NCBI RefSeq assembly: GCF_001625655.1 | Contig: NZ_AUYB01000013.1 | Span: forward strand, 1-64,000 | Origin: Pseudoalteromonas luteoviolacea DSM 6061 | GTDB lineage: Bacteria; Pseudomonadota; Gammaproteobacteria; Enterobacterales; Alteromonadaceae | Direction of reading: 5' to 3' | DNA length: 64,000 nt | In this document: piece after piece, positions 18,900-28,782 of the stretch | Layout: each line of letters begins with the position of its first letter | How positions within the stretch are numbered: position 1 is the first letter of the stretch | Notes under the pieces: generated by a model | Seen by the model: the letters and a program-made list of their open reading frames with translations, nothing else | What the model was told of the DNA's origin: nothing | The model's database searches: none | Program-made: the position numbers and the translations under genes

Positions 18900-20939
18900 C
18901 TAATGCACTGTAATTTTAATAATATCTGCGCTAAACGCGCTCTCTTCTTCAATAAACAAAACGCCGTTAGAATAAGTAAAGTTGCTTACGTCTGTTCCAG
19001 AATACACCATTACAGACAAGCCACTCGATAAGTTGTGTTGGTAAAGATTCTGCCCATCACTCTCGTTGGATAGGTAAAAAATATGCTCGCCCTGTTTGAG
19101 TAATTTAAAGTTTCTACCTTTATTAGACAGGTTTTCTATACCTTCAACTTTTGTCGCGTCCATACCAAAGAAAACACCACCTTTGCCATCTAGCCATAGC
19201 GTGTCCTCGGAGTTCCTTGCATGCGACACAGCAGCAAAGTCACTAATTTGCTCTATTTCCCCACTATTCGTATCGTAGCTTTCAATAACCCACGCATCTT
19301 CTCTCTTTACGCTGTATGACAGCTTTGTAGGTGTAATAAATGAAATGTAGCGCATATCTTGCTCTGGCATATCCAGTTTTGAGACACGCTCTTGCTCTAT
19401 GTCAATTAGATACATTTCGTTTACCGACAGCGCTGCAATAAATTGATCATCTGGTGACCACTTAATATCGAAAAAGTGCATTTTCTTATTAAACTCTGTT
19501 AGTTTGCGGCTTTGAGATGTTGAGAGGTTACGTATCCAAATTTCTTGAACACCTGACTCCAAAGAAACGTAGGCAATTTTGTTTGCATCATTCGATATAC
19601 TTGGTAACTGATCTTTAACCGAAGTATTTACGATGATACGTTTGCGCTTGTTTTCTAGGTTGTATGCACTGATATCTCTATTCACGATTCCACCAGAATA
19701 AACATAGTCTTTACCATTTGGAAAACGAGCAGGGTGACTAATAGAATGGGTTACTTGGTAAATTACGTTACTCTGCTGTCCGTTGCGGGTATAAGACAAC
19801 AACTGCTCAGAAGGAGGCTCCCCAACTAAAATTATGCCATCTCCTTTATGATTCCATATCGCACAACACGCATATTTGTTCAATTTAAAAAGAGCTGAAA
19901 GCTGGTTTGTGGACAGGTCCAAACTGTATAAACCTAGCCATTGGCGGTCATTCGGTGAAGATATCAATACTTCATTATTTTGAGGGTGAAGATCAAATTG
20001 GAAATTGCCCTGAATATTTAACTCGGGTTGGGGCAACCTTTTACTAACCGAGGTTGTTAAATTCAATTCATAGATGGAGTATGGTGTATTGGGCCCCGTA
20101 TTTTCGGTATAAATAAGTCGATTATTATCATGAGTAAAAAGCATTTTTCCAAAGCTTCCTACGGGACAGGTATGAATTGGCTCACTGCGAACCACTTCAA
20201 GCCCATCTAAAATTACCCTGTAGTAGATACAGCTATTATCTGTCGTGTTGAGATAAACCAGCTCTTTGCTATCCATTGACCAGCTTGCTGGACCACTGCC
20301 ACCTTTTTGTCGACCGACTTCTTCAATTTTTTGGCTATGAAGATCTTTTACAAAGAGCTTTAAGTTGCCATTTACTAGCTTAGAATACGCTAAAAACCTT
20401 CCATTAGGTGATACAGAAGGTAAAACTTCCTGCTCCCCATCCCGGGTCAGCGCTTCAGACAACACCACTTTAGGCACTTTGTCAGTGCTATCTGTATCCA
20501 AGATATACAAGCTGAGTAATGCGATACAGAAAAGGCCAAGAACAACTGTTAAAACTCTGAAAATATGGCTATTTTTTTTACTTGCTATCAATGTGTTGGT
20601 CGTTTCAGACTGTGCACTTGCCTCATCACACTCCTCCACTACTGCCACAAACTTATACCCTTTTCGGGGGAAGGTTGCTATAAAACTTGGTGATTTAACA
20701 TCATCCTGTAAAGCTTTTCGTAAATTGGCGATAACTCTGTTAATTGCATTGTCAGTAATTATTCTTGACTGCCAGACTTCTTCCATCAACTGGTTTCTAC
20801 TGATGACGATGTCAGGGTTTCGACAAAAGTAACTAAGTAGCTCTGCTAAAAGAGGTTCAAGCTCAGTAACAGTGCCATCTTCCTTAATGAGCTCTCGTTT
20901 CGTCTCACAGTATGTATAACAACCAAGTTTCCAACGCAT
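18900..20939 (-). CDS. CadC-like membrane-bound transcriptional regulator with TolB-type propeller
   Basis: A 679-residue one-component regulator. Residues 1-100 are an OmpR/PhoB-type winged helix ending in the typical FPRKGYKFVAVVEE. One membrane helix follows at about 127-147. The C-terminal 530 residues lie in the periplasm and carry repeated motifs such as SVSPNGRFLAYS, SWSMDSKELVYL and WSPDDQFIAALS, the pattern of TolB/WD40-like beta-propeller blades. CadC and ToxR share the helix-TM-sensor layout. ATG 20939 begins with MRWKLG, the normal domain start. It lies between the biosynthetic operon and the divergent RND pump and is the obvious candidate to control either or both. The signal sensed is unknown; a periplasmic peptide intermediate is one possibility. 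Confidence 0.9.
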   Translation of the reverse strand: MRWKLGCYTYCETKRELIKEDGTVTELEPLLAELLSYFCRNPDIVISRNQLMEEVWQSRIITDNAINRVIANLRKALQDDVKSPSFIATFPRKGYKFVAVVEECDEASAQSETTNTLIASKKNSHIFRVLTVVLGLFCIALLSLYILDTDSTDKVPKVVLSEALTRDGEQEVLPSVSPNGRFLAYSKLVNGNLKLFVKDLHSQKIEEVGRQKGGSGPASWSMDSKELVYLNTTDNSCIYYRVILDGLEVVRSEPIHTCPVGSFGKMLFTHDNNRLIYTENTGPNTPYSIYELNLTTSVSKRLPQPELNIQGNFQFDLHPQNNEVLISSPNDRQWLGLYSLDLSTNQLSALFKLNKYACCAIWNHKGDGIILVGEPPSEQLLSYTRNGQQSNVIYQVTHSISHPARFPNGKDYVYSGGIVNRDISAYNLENKRKRIIVNTSVKDQLPSISNDANKIAYVSLESGVQEIWIRNLSTSQSRKLTEFNKKMHFFDIKWSPDDQFIAALSVNEMYLIDIEQERVSKLDMPEQDMRYISFITPTKLSYSVKREDAWVIESYDTNSGEIEQISDFAAVSHARNSEDTLWLDGKGGVFFGMDATKVEGIENLSNKGRNFKLLKQGEHIFYLSNESDGQNLYQHNLSSGLSVMVYSGTDVSNFTYSNGVLFIEEESAFSADIIKITVH

Positions 20940-21157
20940 TGAAAAGTCACTTTAAAATTATAAATGTAACACCCCATAAGCAATAAAGTCACCTATTATC
21001 ATAAAAAATCACCTCTGAATTCATTACTCATAATGTTAAAAACCCTACCCTCCACTCAGTAAGTTTAAGTTTGAAGCTAGGCCAGTGAATAACATCACGT
21101 CACACAAGAAAAGCCGTGTTTTTGCTTAATAAAAGATGACCCTTTGTGGATAAGCAT

Positions 21158-24100
21158 ATGAATTTGACATCAAAATCAATAAACAACCCTGCAATAATTG
21201 CAGTCATTACTTGCCTAGTATTTATGCTTGGTTGTTTAAGCATATTTAAATTACCCAACCAACTTCTACCGACTATAGAACGCCCTCAGTTACATGTATC
21301 AACAAATTGGCGAGCTGCAGCACCTGAAGAACTGGAATCTGCCATTATAGAACCTCAAGAGTTTGTACTAAAAAGTATCTCGGGATTACAAGAAATAAGC
21401 TCATATATTGAACAGGGATTCGGCAGTATCACCCTCACGTTCGAAACAGGTGCTGATATGGATAAAGCGAGATTAGATGTTATTAATAGCTTGAATCAGG
21501 CCCCCCCTCTGCCACTAGATGCTGATGAGTCAATCATCTCAGAAGGCCGCAGTAATAATGCAGCTTCATTACTGATTCGTCCTATAGATAAAAATAATTC
21601 ACAAAGTATCTATGAGTATCAGAAGCTAATTGAAGATGTTGTCAAGCCAAGGCTAGGGAAAATAAAAGGTGTTAGTCAAGTTAACTTAATGAGTCATCGT
21701 AGAACAGAATTACAAGTTACATTTGACCCTTTTAAAATAGCATCATTAGGTATTTCATTGGACAAAGTTGCAGATGCTGTATCAAGCAACTCTGATATGT
21801 CAGGCGGGTTTGTCAATGTCGGCAGACGCAAGTATACAGTTCGATTTTCCGGACGAATAGACACAGATAGTCTAAGCGATAAAATCATTTTATTTAAAGG
21901 TGACACACCGATTTACTTAAGAGATATTGCCACAATTGATACGGTATTAAGTGAGAGGCGAGGCTTTTCCCTGCGAAATAGTATGCCTGCATACTACATT
22001 ACTATTGATAGTGGTAATAACGTCAATACTGTCGAGCTCATGGATGGTATAAACCAAGCAATAAATGAGTTAAATTCAGAAGCTTTGAAAGAAGTTGGAT
22101 TACAAATTGATTTAAGTTTTGATGCATCTGTCCACATCAGAAATGCAATAGCTCTAGTATTAAGTAATTTGGGCATGGGTGTTTTTCTGGCTTTATTGAT
22201 TCTCAATGTATTTTTACGAGATATTCGAACTACCCTCATTATTGCTACCACTATTCCCGTCTCGTTAATGTTCGCATTTATAGCTTTAAACGTGTTGGGA
22301 AGAAGCTTAAATGTTATCTCCTTGGCTGGATTAGCATTTTCAGTAGGTTTAGTATTGGATGCAGCAATTATAGTTCAAGAGAATATTGTACGGTATAGAA
22401 GTAACGGGCTTGGCAAAGTTAAATCTATCATTGAGGGCTCCAAGCAAGTTTCAGGGGCATTATTTGCTTCAACGATTACCAGTGTCGCTATTTTTTTACC
22501 GATCCTTTTCATGGAGGGTATCGAGGGACAATTATTTTCTGACTTAGCAATTACTCTGGCTGTAGCTGTGATCGCTTCGTTGATATCTGCAATAACAGTA
22601 TTACCCGTAGCAAGTAAATTATGGATGAAGGTAGAAAACAAAGCAGATCCATTCTCAAATTTATGGATAACTATTTCTAACCTCTCAGATAAACTCACTA
22701 ACTCATTGGTAAAACGCTTACTTTGGATCTTTGGCTTAATTGGCAGTTCAATTTGCATTGTCTTTTTACTTACTCCCAAAGCTGACTTTTTACCTCGCGT
22801 ACCAACTGATGGCTTTTTTATGGGATTCGATTTGCCATCTGGTGTCAATGTCGAAACTATAGAAAGTGAATTAGCGCCTATCATCCAAAACCGTTTAGAA
22901 CCTTTTGCATTAGGTGAACGTGAACCGAAAATTAAAGACCACAATTTTTTTAGTTATGGCCCGAGTAATACAGGGGGATTCATATATCTAGATGATCCCA
23001 AACGCGTTGAAGAGTTAATGCACATCGTCAGAAGTGAAGTACTCGCTGACTTGCCCGGCACTGAAGTATTCCTTTCTCGGGGTTCAATGATTCGTATGGG
23101 ACGTAACGGAGCTCAAAGCATAGATATCAACATACAAGGTCCCGATATTGAACTGTTAATAGCGGCAGCCAAAATAGGCATGGAAGAAATCAACGAAAAG
23201 CTACCAGGCGCATTTCCCCGCCCTTTCCCCGGCCTACAAATTGCGGAACCTGAACTTAATTTGACCCCCAACGATTATACAGTTTCTCAATCTGGTCTTA
23301 ACCGAGATTCATTGGGTCAAATAATCAGAGCGTTAACGGGCGGGTTATTCATCGGAGAATATTTTGACGGCAACAAAAGACTCGACATCATAATGCGCTC
23401 TCAAGAGTGGGTTGAGCCAGATAGGCTCGTTGAAATGCCGGTATATACTCCGTTGGCAGGCCTAAGAACCATAGGCGAATTGACTGAATTAACCCGAACT
23501 GTAGGACCAACTCAACTTTCAAGATATGAAGGGCAAAGGACTTTCACTATTTCACTGAGCCCTCCGACAGGCGTTTCTATGCAAGAAGCACTTGATATTG
23601 TTAAAAATGAAATCACGCCCAAAATTCAGCAAGCACTGCCAAGTGACTCTCGAATTCTAATAAGTGGTAATGCCGATCAAATGAAGCAAGCGATCTCAAC
23701 AATGGCTATTAACTTTTCGCTCGCTCTGTTCATTTTATTTTTGATTATGTCTGCGCTATTTAAATCAGTTACTGACAGCTTGTTGGTATTACTTGTGTTG
23801 CCATTAGCTGCTGCCGGCTCAGTAATTGGTTTAGAGATACTAAACATATTTATATTTCAGTCTCTAGATTTGCTGACCATGATAGGTTTCATCATTTTAT
23901 TGGGCTTGGTCGTTAACAACGCAATTTTATTAGTTGAGCAAACCAGAAATGCAGAGCGAGAGGGGTTAAGTAGGGATAGGGCTGTGAAAGAAGCCGTGAA
24001 AGTACGTGCAAGACCAATATTCATGAGTACGCTTACTAGCTTATGCGGCATGATCCCGCTCATTTTGGTCCCAGGAATAGGTGCAGAAGTATACCGAGGG

Positions 24101-24232
24101 CTGGCCACCGTTATCTTTGGGGGCATGTTAGTAAGTGCGACATTCACTTTAGTCTTACTTCCAAGCTTACTAAAAATCGAACTTGCTCGTTTATTTAATA
24201 AACGAGGCGTTAATATTGCCAACCACTCTTAA
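21158..24232 (+). CDS. RND efflux transporter permease subunit
   Basis: A 1024-residue inner-membrane pump with the RND layout: TM1 after the N-terminus, two large periplasmic loops (about 40-330 and 560-850) and two bundles of membrane helices. I chose ATG 21158 over the upstream GTG 21146 because the protein then begins MNLTSKSINNPA, the usual family start. The TM4 motif reads LDAAIIVQEN where AcrB has VDDAIVVVEN, so one of the two proton-relay aspartates is Ala. In TM10 the lysine position of AcrB is Asn (VVNNAILLVE). Such variants occur in other RND subfamilies, so the pump may still work. Its periplasmic adaptor follows 77 bp downstream, the reverse of the usual adaptor-pump order. No outer-membrane channel gene is nearby. 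It is divergent from the CadC-like regulator. Confidence 0.93.
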   Translation: MNLTSKSINNPAIIAVITCLVFMLGCLSIFKLPNQLLPTIERPQLHVSTNWRAAAPEELESAIIEPQEFVLKSISGLQEISSYIEQGFGSITLTFETGADMDKARLDVINSLNQAPPLPLDADESIISEGRSNNAASLLIRPIDKNNSQSIYEYQKLIEDVVKPRLGKIKGVSQVNLMSHRRTELQVTFDPFKIASLGISLDKVADAVSSNSDMSGGFVNVGRRKYTVRFSGRIDTDSLSDKIILFKGDTPIYLRDIATIDTVLSERRGFSLRNSMPAYYITIDSGNNVNTVELMDGINQAINELNSEALKEVGLQIDLSFDASVHIRNAIALVLSNLGMGVFLALLILNVFLRDIRTTLIIATTIPVSLMFAFIALNVLGRSLNVISLAGLAFSVGLVLDAAIIVQENIVRYRSNGLGKVKSIIEGSKQVSGALFASTITSVAIFLPILFMEGIEGQLFSDLAITLAVAVIASLISAITVLPVASKLWMKVENKADPFSNLWITISNLSDKLTNSLVKRLLWIFGLIGSSICIVFLLTPKADFLPRVPTDGFFMGFDLPSGVNVETIESELAPIIQNRLEPFALGEREPKIKDHNFFSYGPSNTGGFIYLDDPKRVEELMHIVRSEVLADLPGTEVFLSRGSMIRMGRNGAQSIDINIQGPDIELLIAAAKIGMEEINEKLPGAFPRPFPGLQIAEPELNLTPNDYTVSQSGLNRDSLGQIIRALTGGLFIGEYFDGNKRLDIIMRSQEWVEPDRLVEMPVYTPLAGLRTIGELTELTRTVGPTQLSRYEGQRTFTISLSPPTGVSMQEALDIVKNEITPKIQQALPSDSRILISGNADQMKQAISTMAINFSLALFILFLIMSALFKSVTDSLLVLLVLPLAAAGSVIGLEILNIFIFQSLDLLTMIGFIILLGLVVNNAILLVEQTRNAEREGLSRDRAVKEAVKVRARPIFMSTLTSLCGMIPLILVPGIGAEVYRGLATVIFGGMLVSATFTLVLLPSLLKIELARLFNKRGVNIANHS

Positions 24233-24309
24233 AAGATAGCTATTAGAAATTAATTCGATTGCTAGTTGCCATAACATTCTAGCAGTCAGTGTAGAAGGAA
24301 TATGAACAC

Positions 24310-25368
24310 ATGCACAATTTAAAACAAAGTATATATACAATTATGATAATAGCTGCAGCGTGCCAGTTGATGCCTACCAAGGCTTCTGCAAATAATGCTT
24401 GGGTCAAATTATCAGAAGTAAGCTCTGTCCAAAAAGCACCAAAAATAAATATGAATGCGAGAGTATTCAGTAAACATGAAACACGTATAACAGCTGCTAT
24501 TGATGGACAATTAACTTATGTAGCTGAAGTTGGAACCAGAGTAGAGGCTGGCGGCATCGTGGCCAAAATGGATACAGTTGTCTTAGATCTTGAAATAAGA
24601 GAAAAGAAACTACAGATACAAAAAGCAGAATTACTGTTAGACCATTTAAACAGCAACCTCGCACGACTGACCTCAATAGAGCAAAAGAATGTTACTGACT
24701 TTGAGATCGATAAAGCAGAGTCTGAGCGAAATATTGCCAAAAGTGATTTGGAGCTTTTTAACGTTCAGTTAGAACAACTTGAGGACAAAGTCAGACGCGC
24801 AGCAATTAGAACACCCTATGATGGGATAGTAACAAAGCGCTGGCATCGAGTTGGCGAATACATCAATAACAGTGATCTCATCATCAATATGTTAGATACC
24901 AAAAATTTAGAAGTTAGGTTGGATATTCCATTGAAGCACCGCGCATACATAAAAATGGGTGATGAGATTATATTTAAAACGCTTGATTCTCAGTTTAAAG
25001 CGCCTGTTTCTGCATTAATTCCTTCTTTTGACAGTAATTTACAAACATTTGAGATGCGAGTTTCGCTACCTGAATCAGCAAACATCCACCTAAACATAGG
25101 AGAGTTAGTCAGCGCGGCTATTCCAGTGAATAAGAAACAGAATCAATTAACGGTCAAACGCGATGCTCTCATTATTCGCAAGCAAGGCTCTTATGTATTT
25201 AAATACGATCAATCTACACAGCAAGTTCAGAAAGTCCCCGTGAAAGTAGGGTTTGGCGACAGTATATGGGCTGTAGTTCAAGGGGATCTAAAGATTGGTG
25301 AACAAGTTGTTGTACGTGGCGGTGAAAGACTATCGAATGGGCAAAAAGTAACAGTAAACATGTTATGA
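24310..25368 (+). CDS. RND periplasmic adaptor (membrane fusion protein)
   Basis: A 352-residue HlyD/AcrA-family adaptor. The first 27 residues are a signal peptide (cleavage likely after TKASA). It is followed by a biotinyl-lipoyl-like half (about 60-95), a coiled-coil hairpin (about 95-160), the second lipoyl half with the typical IRTPYDGIVTKRW motif, and a beta-barrel and membrane-proximal region. AAGGA lies about 10 nt before ATG 24310. It partners the permease encoded immediately upstream and would link it to a TolC-like channel encoded elsewhere. Given the location beside the biosynthetic operon, export of the mature product or of toxic intermediates is a reasonable inference. The substrate cannot be read from the sequence. 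Confidence 0.92.
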   Translation: MHNLKQSIYTIMIIAAACQLMPTKASANNAWVKLSEVSSVQKAPKINMNARVFSKHETRITAAIDGQLTYVAEVGTRVEAGGIVAKMDTVVLDLEIREKKLQIQKAELLLDHLNSNLARLTSIEQKNVTDFEIDKAESERNIAKSDLELFNVQLEQLEDKVRRAAIRTPYDGIVTKRWHRVGEYINNSDLIINMLDTKNLEVRLDIPLKHRAYIKMGDEIIFKTLDSQFKAPVSALIPSFDSNLQTFEMRVSLPESANIHLNIGELVSAAIPVNKKQNQLTVKRDALIIRKQGSYVFKYDQSTQQVQKVPVKVGFGDSIWAVVQGDLKIGEQVVVRGGERLSNGQKVTVNML

Positions 25369-25465
25369 ATACGATATTAAACGTGTCCAATAACAAAGCT
25401 ATGGCTCATTCAAATTAAATGATTGAACTACCAGCTTCATTTTACATCTCAAATTCAAAACTGAA

Positions 25466-25495
25466 AAATGCCAGCAAGAAACCTTGCTGGCATTT
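25466..25495. terminator. Bidirectional terminator between adaptor and receptor genes
   Basis: A perfect 13-bp stem (AAATGCCAGCAAG / CTTGCTGGCATTT) has a 4-base loop. On the minus strand the stem runs into TTTTT, serving the TonB-dependent receptor; the plus-strand tail is weaker. It lies between two convergent genes. Confidence 0.8.
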
Positions 25496-25535
25496 ACGCA
25501 CAGGGGAAACACCTGTGGCGGAGCTCTGTAAGTGG

Positions 25536-28361
25536 TTAAAGTGTGTAACTCAACCCTAAGATAAAGCTACGGCCTGTAATTGGATAAGTGCTGCCACCTG
25601 AACTCGTGCCAGGGTGGCCTAACCAATCCTTATCCATCACATTGTTTACGTTGAAATAAACCTCAAAGTCATCATTTAGGTAGTAACCTACACGCAAATG
25701 ATGAAGGACTGACGTTGGTAAAACATGCTGCTCGTAGTCTTCAGCAGTAACATCTCTTCTGTATAAAACAGAATGGACGTAATTGGTTTTCCAACGCACT
25801 GATAAGTCATTTAGGCTGTATTTTGCGACGAAACTGCCTTTCCATTCAGGCGTGCCAGATGAGCCGGCATATTCAAAAACAGTTTCTCCCTCTAAAGGAG
25901 AGTCCACAAAGGTTGAATTGATAATACGTGTAGCATAAGCGCTCAACTGAAGGCTGCCGTAGTCACCCAACTTCCAAGGGTAGTAAACGCCGACATCAAC
26001 ACCTCTTCGAGAAAGTAGGTTCGCATTTACCCAAGTGTCGTTAATATTGGTGATATTGCCATCTGCAGCGCGCGTAACCTGCGCACAAAACCCGTTATTA
26101 ATGGTTGCAGAATCAACACACATTTCTGCGGTATCGAATGCCCCAAATCGCGCAATACCGTCGTTCAAGTCAATATCAAAGTAGTCCACTGTCAAACTTA
26201 AGTCTTCAATAAAGCTTGGTGTGAAAACCAACCCAACCGTTTTTGTGTAAGCCGTTTCGACTTCTAACTGTTCATTTCCAGACACAGTCACATCCACGCC
26301 GGTTGTGACATTCGTCGCGGCATTGAAATCTGCAGATAAACCTAAGGCCTGACAATTGGCTTTACGGATCGCTTGTTTGTCTGTAGATATGGTATCAATT
26401 TCCGTCGCATCACACGGGTCATCGCCACGAATAAAGGTAATCGAACTTGGGCTCAATAACTCGGTTAACTGAGGCGCTCTCACGGCTTTTGATTTAACCG
26501 CGCGCAGACGCAGATCATCGGTCACAGCCCAATTTATTCCCAACTTCCAACTATCCGTTGTGCCAGCATAAGTATAGTTGGCCTTACGGTAGGCGGTTTC
26601 AATGTCAAGCTGTTTAACCGCTGGTACATCCGACAAAACTGGCACGACTAATTCGACATAGGCCTCTTTCACCGTACGATCCACATCGTTATTTTGGCTT
26701 TTCTTGTTACGGTTCAAGCCCAGTAATGTGGTTTCTGATAAGTTAACTTCCATGCCCTCTTTACGTATTTCTACACCAGTTGCAAAAGAGAGGTATCCCG
26801 CAGGTAAATCAAAAATATCACCCGTAATATTTGCCGAGAATGTATGCTGAGAGATCACTCGCTCATCGGTAAAAGGGTCTAATCGCAAGTAATCTACCAC
26901 CTCTTTGCTCAAAGGCATAAATGGGTTGAATTCAGGGCAATTCGGTTCGCACTCACCAATCAAGGTATAACCACCATCATACCTTTCACTATTGATACGA
27001 TTAAATGACGTCGCCTGGGAGGTTGTTTGACCGCTTGCAACGTATGCGTCCCACACCCAACCGTTGTTTAACTCGCCTTCAAAAGAGAGCGACACCCCAA
27101 AATACTCCCGCTCTGTGTCGGTTGTTCGATTACCAAAATCATTAAACGTATAAGGGATCGCAATCCAGTTAGAACCTGTACCTGCTTGCTTCACCGTATC
27201 AATAACTTGCTGTGGAACAGTAAATGGCGCATCGGTAATATCAACCCAGCCCTTATTACTAAAGATAAACTCAGGGTCAAGCTGTGTTGTCGCACTGACC
27301 TTGCTATATGACACACTCCCCGTCATATAAATATCAGAGGGTAATTCATAGTTGCCCGTCACATACGCACTGTAGCGCTGATATGGCTGAATGGGTTCTG
27401 TAGGACCTGCGCTGGAATACAAATTAGGATTTAAATCATGGGACTGCTTGTAATATGAATGTAGTTCAGAATCTAAAATGGCGAGATACCCTTCACCCAG
27501 CTGACCGTCATCTTGACGTTGAAATTGATAATAGTTGTAGGTCTTATCAATCATAAAAGTCGGACGGTCTGGCGTGATATTGTAGTCCGACCAACCCACA
27601 TTATTAAGAATGATATTTCTCGGGTTATCGCCATCAGGGTTGCGAATATAGCTTGTTTGGCCTCTAGCACCTTTACGGTCGACAACTCTAAGGCTTTCTT
27701 GATTAAAGAAATCGAAACTCATCATAATGTTGCCACCATCGATTTCTTTACCGTAGGTCAATGTCAGGCTTTGTGATTCTGCATCTCCCTGTTCAGACGT
27801 GCCCGCTTGCGCATCCACGGTAAAATCATTGTAGCTTTCTTTTAAAATGACATTGATCACCCCAGCGACCGCATCAGAGCCATAAATAGAGGAAGCACCA
27901 CCAGTAAGAATCTCTACCCGCTCAATAAGCCTTGCGGGAATATTACTGACGTCTGTTACTAACAAGCCACTGCTATCTACCGTTTGTGCAGGACGACGAC
28001 CATTAATAAGCACCAAAGTGCGAATTTCACCAAGCCCTCTCAAATCAGGGACTGACAAGCCCGCGTTGGCAGGATTGTAGGCATTGTCTGTAGATTCAAT
28101 CCCCTGCGCAAACTGCGGTAATGTTGCGAGAACATCACCAACATTCAAGCTTCCACCGACGTTCAACTCATCAGAGCTTATCACCATAACTGGCGCAACC
28201 GTTGTCATACCTTGGCGTAAAATTCGGCTACCGGTTACGGCAATTTTTTCAATCTTTTCTTCTTGTGCACCACTTTCCTGTGCAGCAGCTTGCTGGTTTG
28301 CGCCTAGAGCACTGCTTATCGCTATACCCAGTATTGTTTTTCTTATAAAGATGTTTCGCAT
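25536..28361 (-). CDS. TonB-dependent outer-membrane receptor
   Basis: A 941-residue receptor. Start ATG 28361 has GGAGG upstream and gives a clean signal peptide (MRNIFIRKTILGIAIS..., cleavage near AAAQ); a longer TTG frame would bury it. A TonB-box-like EKIAVTGSRI follows, then the plug domain (SLNVGDVLATLPQ, LINGRRPAQTV, VEILTGGASSIYGSDAVAGVINVI) and a 22-strand-type barrel ending in LGLSYTL. No N-terminal signalling (STN) extension is present, so it does not resemble an FpvA-type transducer. It could import the ferric product of the adjacent biosynthetic genes, or an unrelated peptide or glycan. Substrate class cannot be assigned from sequence alone, and no Fur box was found in front of it. 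Confidence 0.9.
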   Translation of the reverse strand: MRNIFIRKTILGIAISSALGANQQAAAQESGAQEEKIEKIAVTGSRILRQGMTTVAPVMVISSDELNVGGSLNVGDVLATLPQFAQGIESTDNAYNPANAGLSVPDLRGLGEIRTLVLINGRRPAQTVDSSGLLVTDVSNIPARLIERVEILTGGASSIYGSDAVAGVINVILKESYNDFTVDAQAGTSEQGDAESQSLTLTYGKEIDGGNIMMSFDFFNQESLRVVDRKGARGQTSYIRNPDGDNPRNIILNNVGWSDYNITPDRPTFMIDKTYNYYQFQRQDDGQLGEGYLAILDSELHSYYKQSHDLNPNLYSSAGPTEPIQPYQRYSAYVTGNYELPSDIYMTGSVSYSKVSATTQLDPEFIFSNKGWVDITDAPFTVPQQVIDTVKQAGTGSNWIAIPYTFNDFGNRTTDTEREYFGVSLSFEGELNNGWVWDAYVASGQTTSQATSFNRINSERYDGGYTLIGECEPNCPEFNPFMPLSKEVVDYLRLDPFTDERVISQHTFSANITGDIFDLPAGYLSFATGVEIRKEGMEVNLSETTLLGLNRNKKSQNNDVDRTVKEAYVELVVPVLSDVPAVKQLDIETAYRKANYTYAGTTDSWKLGINWAVTDDLRLRAVKSKAVRAPQLTELLSPSSITFIRGDDPCDATEIDTISTDKQAIRKANCQALGLSADFNAATNVTTGVDVTVSGNEQLEVETAYTKTVGLVFTPSFIEDLSLTVDYFDIDLNDGIARFGAFDTAEMCVDSATINNGFCAQVTRAADGNITNINDTWVNANLLSRRGVDVGVYYPWKLGDYGSLQLSAYATRIINSTFVDSPLEGETVFEYAGSSGTPEWKGSFVAKYSLNDLSVRWKTNYVHSVLYRRDVTAEDYEQHVLPTSVLHHLRVGYYLNDDFEVYFNVNNVMDKDWLGHPGTSSGGSTYPITGRSFILGLSYTL

Positions 28362-28561
28362 TTTAATCCCTCCTCCATACAACTTGGAGGCTCCCCTAGT
28401 TGATATTGATGTAATGAACCTTGTTACATTTTGATGAAGCAAAATTAGAATGTATAAAATATACAATTATAACAAGTACAAAAATTCAACGCATAAAAAA
28501 TACCTCTTCGCCAAGGTGAATGTAATTTCGGTACTTTGAGGATATAGCGGATAAAAAATCA

Positions 28562-28601
28562 ACCTGTGCAGGTATCTATGCAAATAGGAGCGTTCCTATT
28601 T
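28562..28601. repeat. Paired small palindromes upstream of the receptor gene
   Basis: ACCTGTGCAGGT (28562-28573) is a perfect 12-bp palindrome. Eight bases later AAATAGGA and TCCTATTT (28582-28601) form an 8-bp inverted repeat around GCGT. They lie about 200-240 bp upstream of the receptor start codon. Either may be an operator; no known consensus was matched. Confidence 0.4.
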
Positions 28602-28782
28602 AATGTATAATATATAAGTATATGTTAATTTACTTTAGTTATAAAAAACACAACACAGCTCGAGCTTTCAAGATTAAAGGTAAACAAATAAAGAAACACA
28701 TAGTAAGCAAATACTTACATACAAGATAAAATCAAGGTATGGTAATAATCTACCCAGAGATATAAAAACGCTTTAATTGTGA

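Noticed and set aside
21694..22944. Minus-strand open frames inside the RND permease gene
   Set aside because: They are shadows of a strong RND coding sequence and have no family features of their own.
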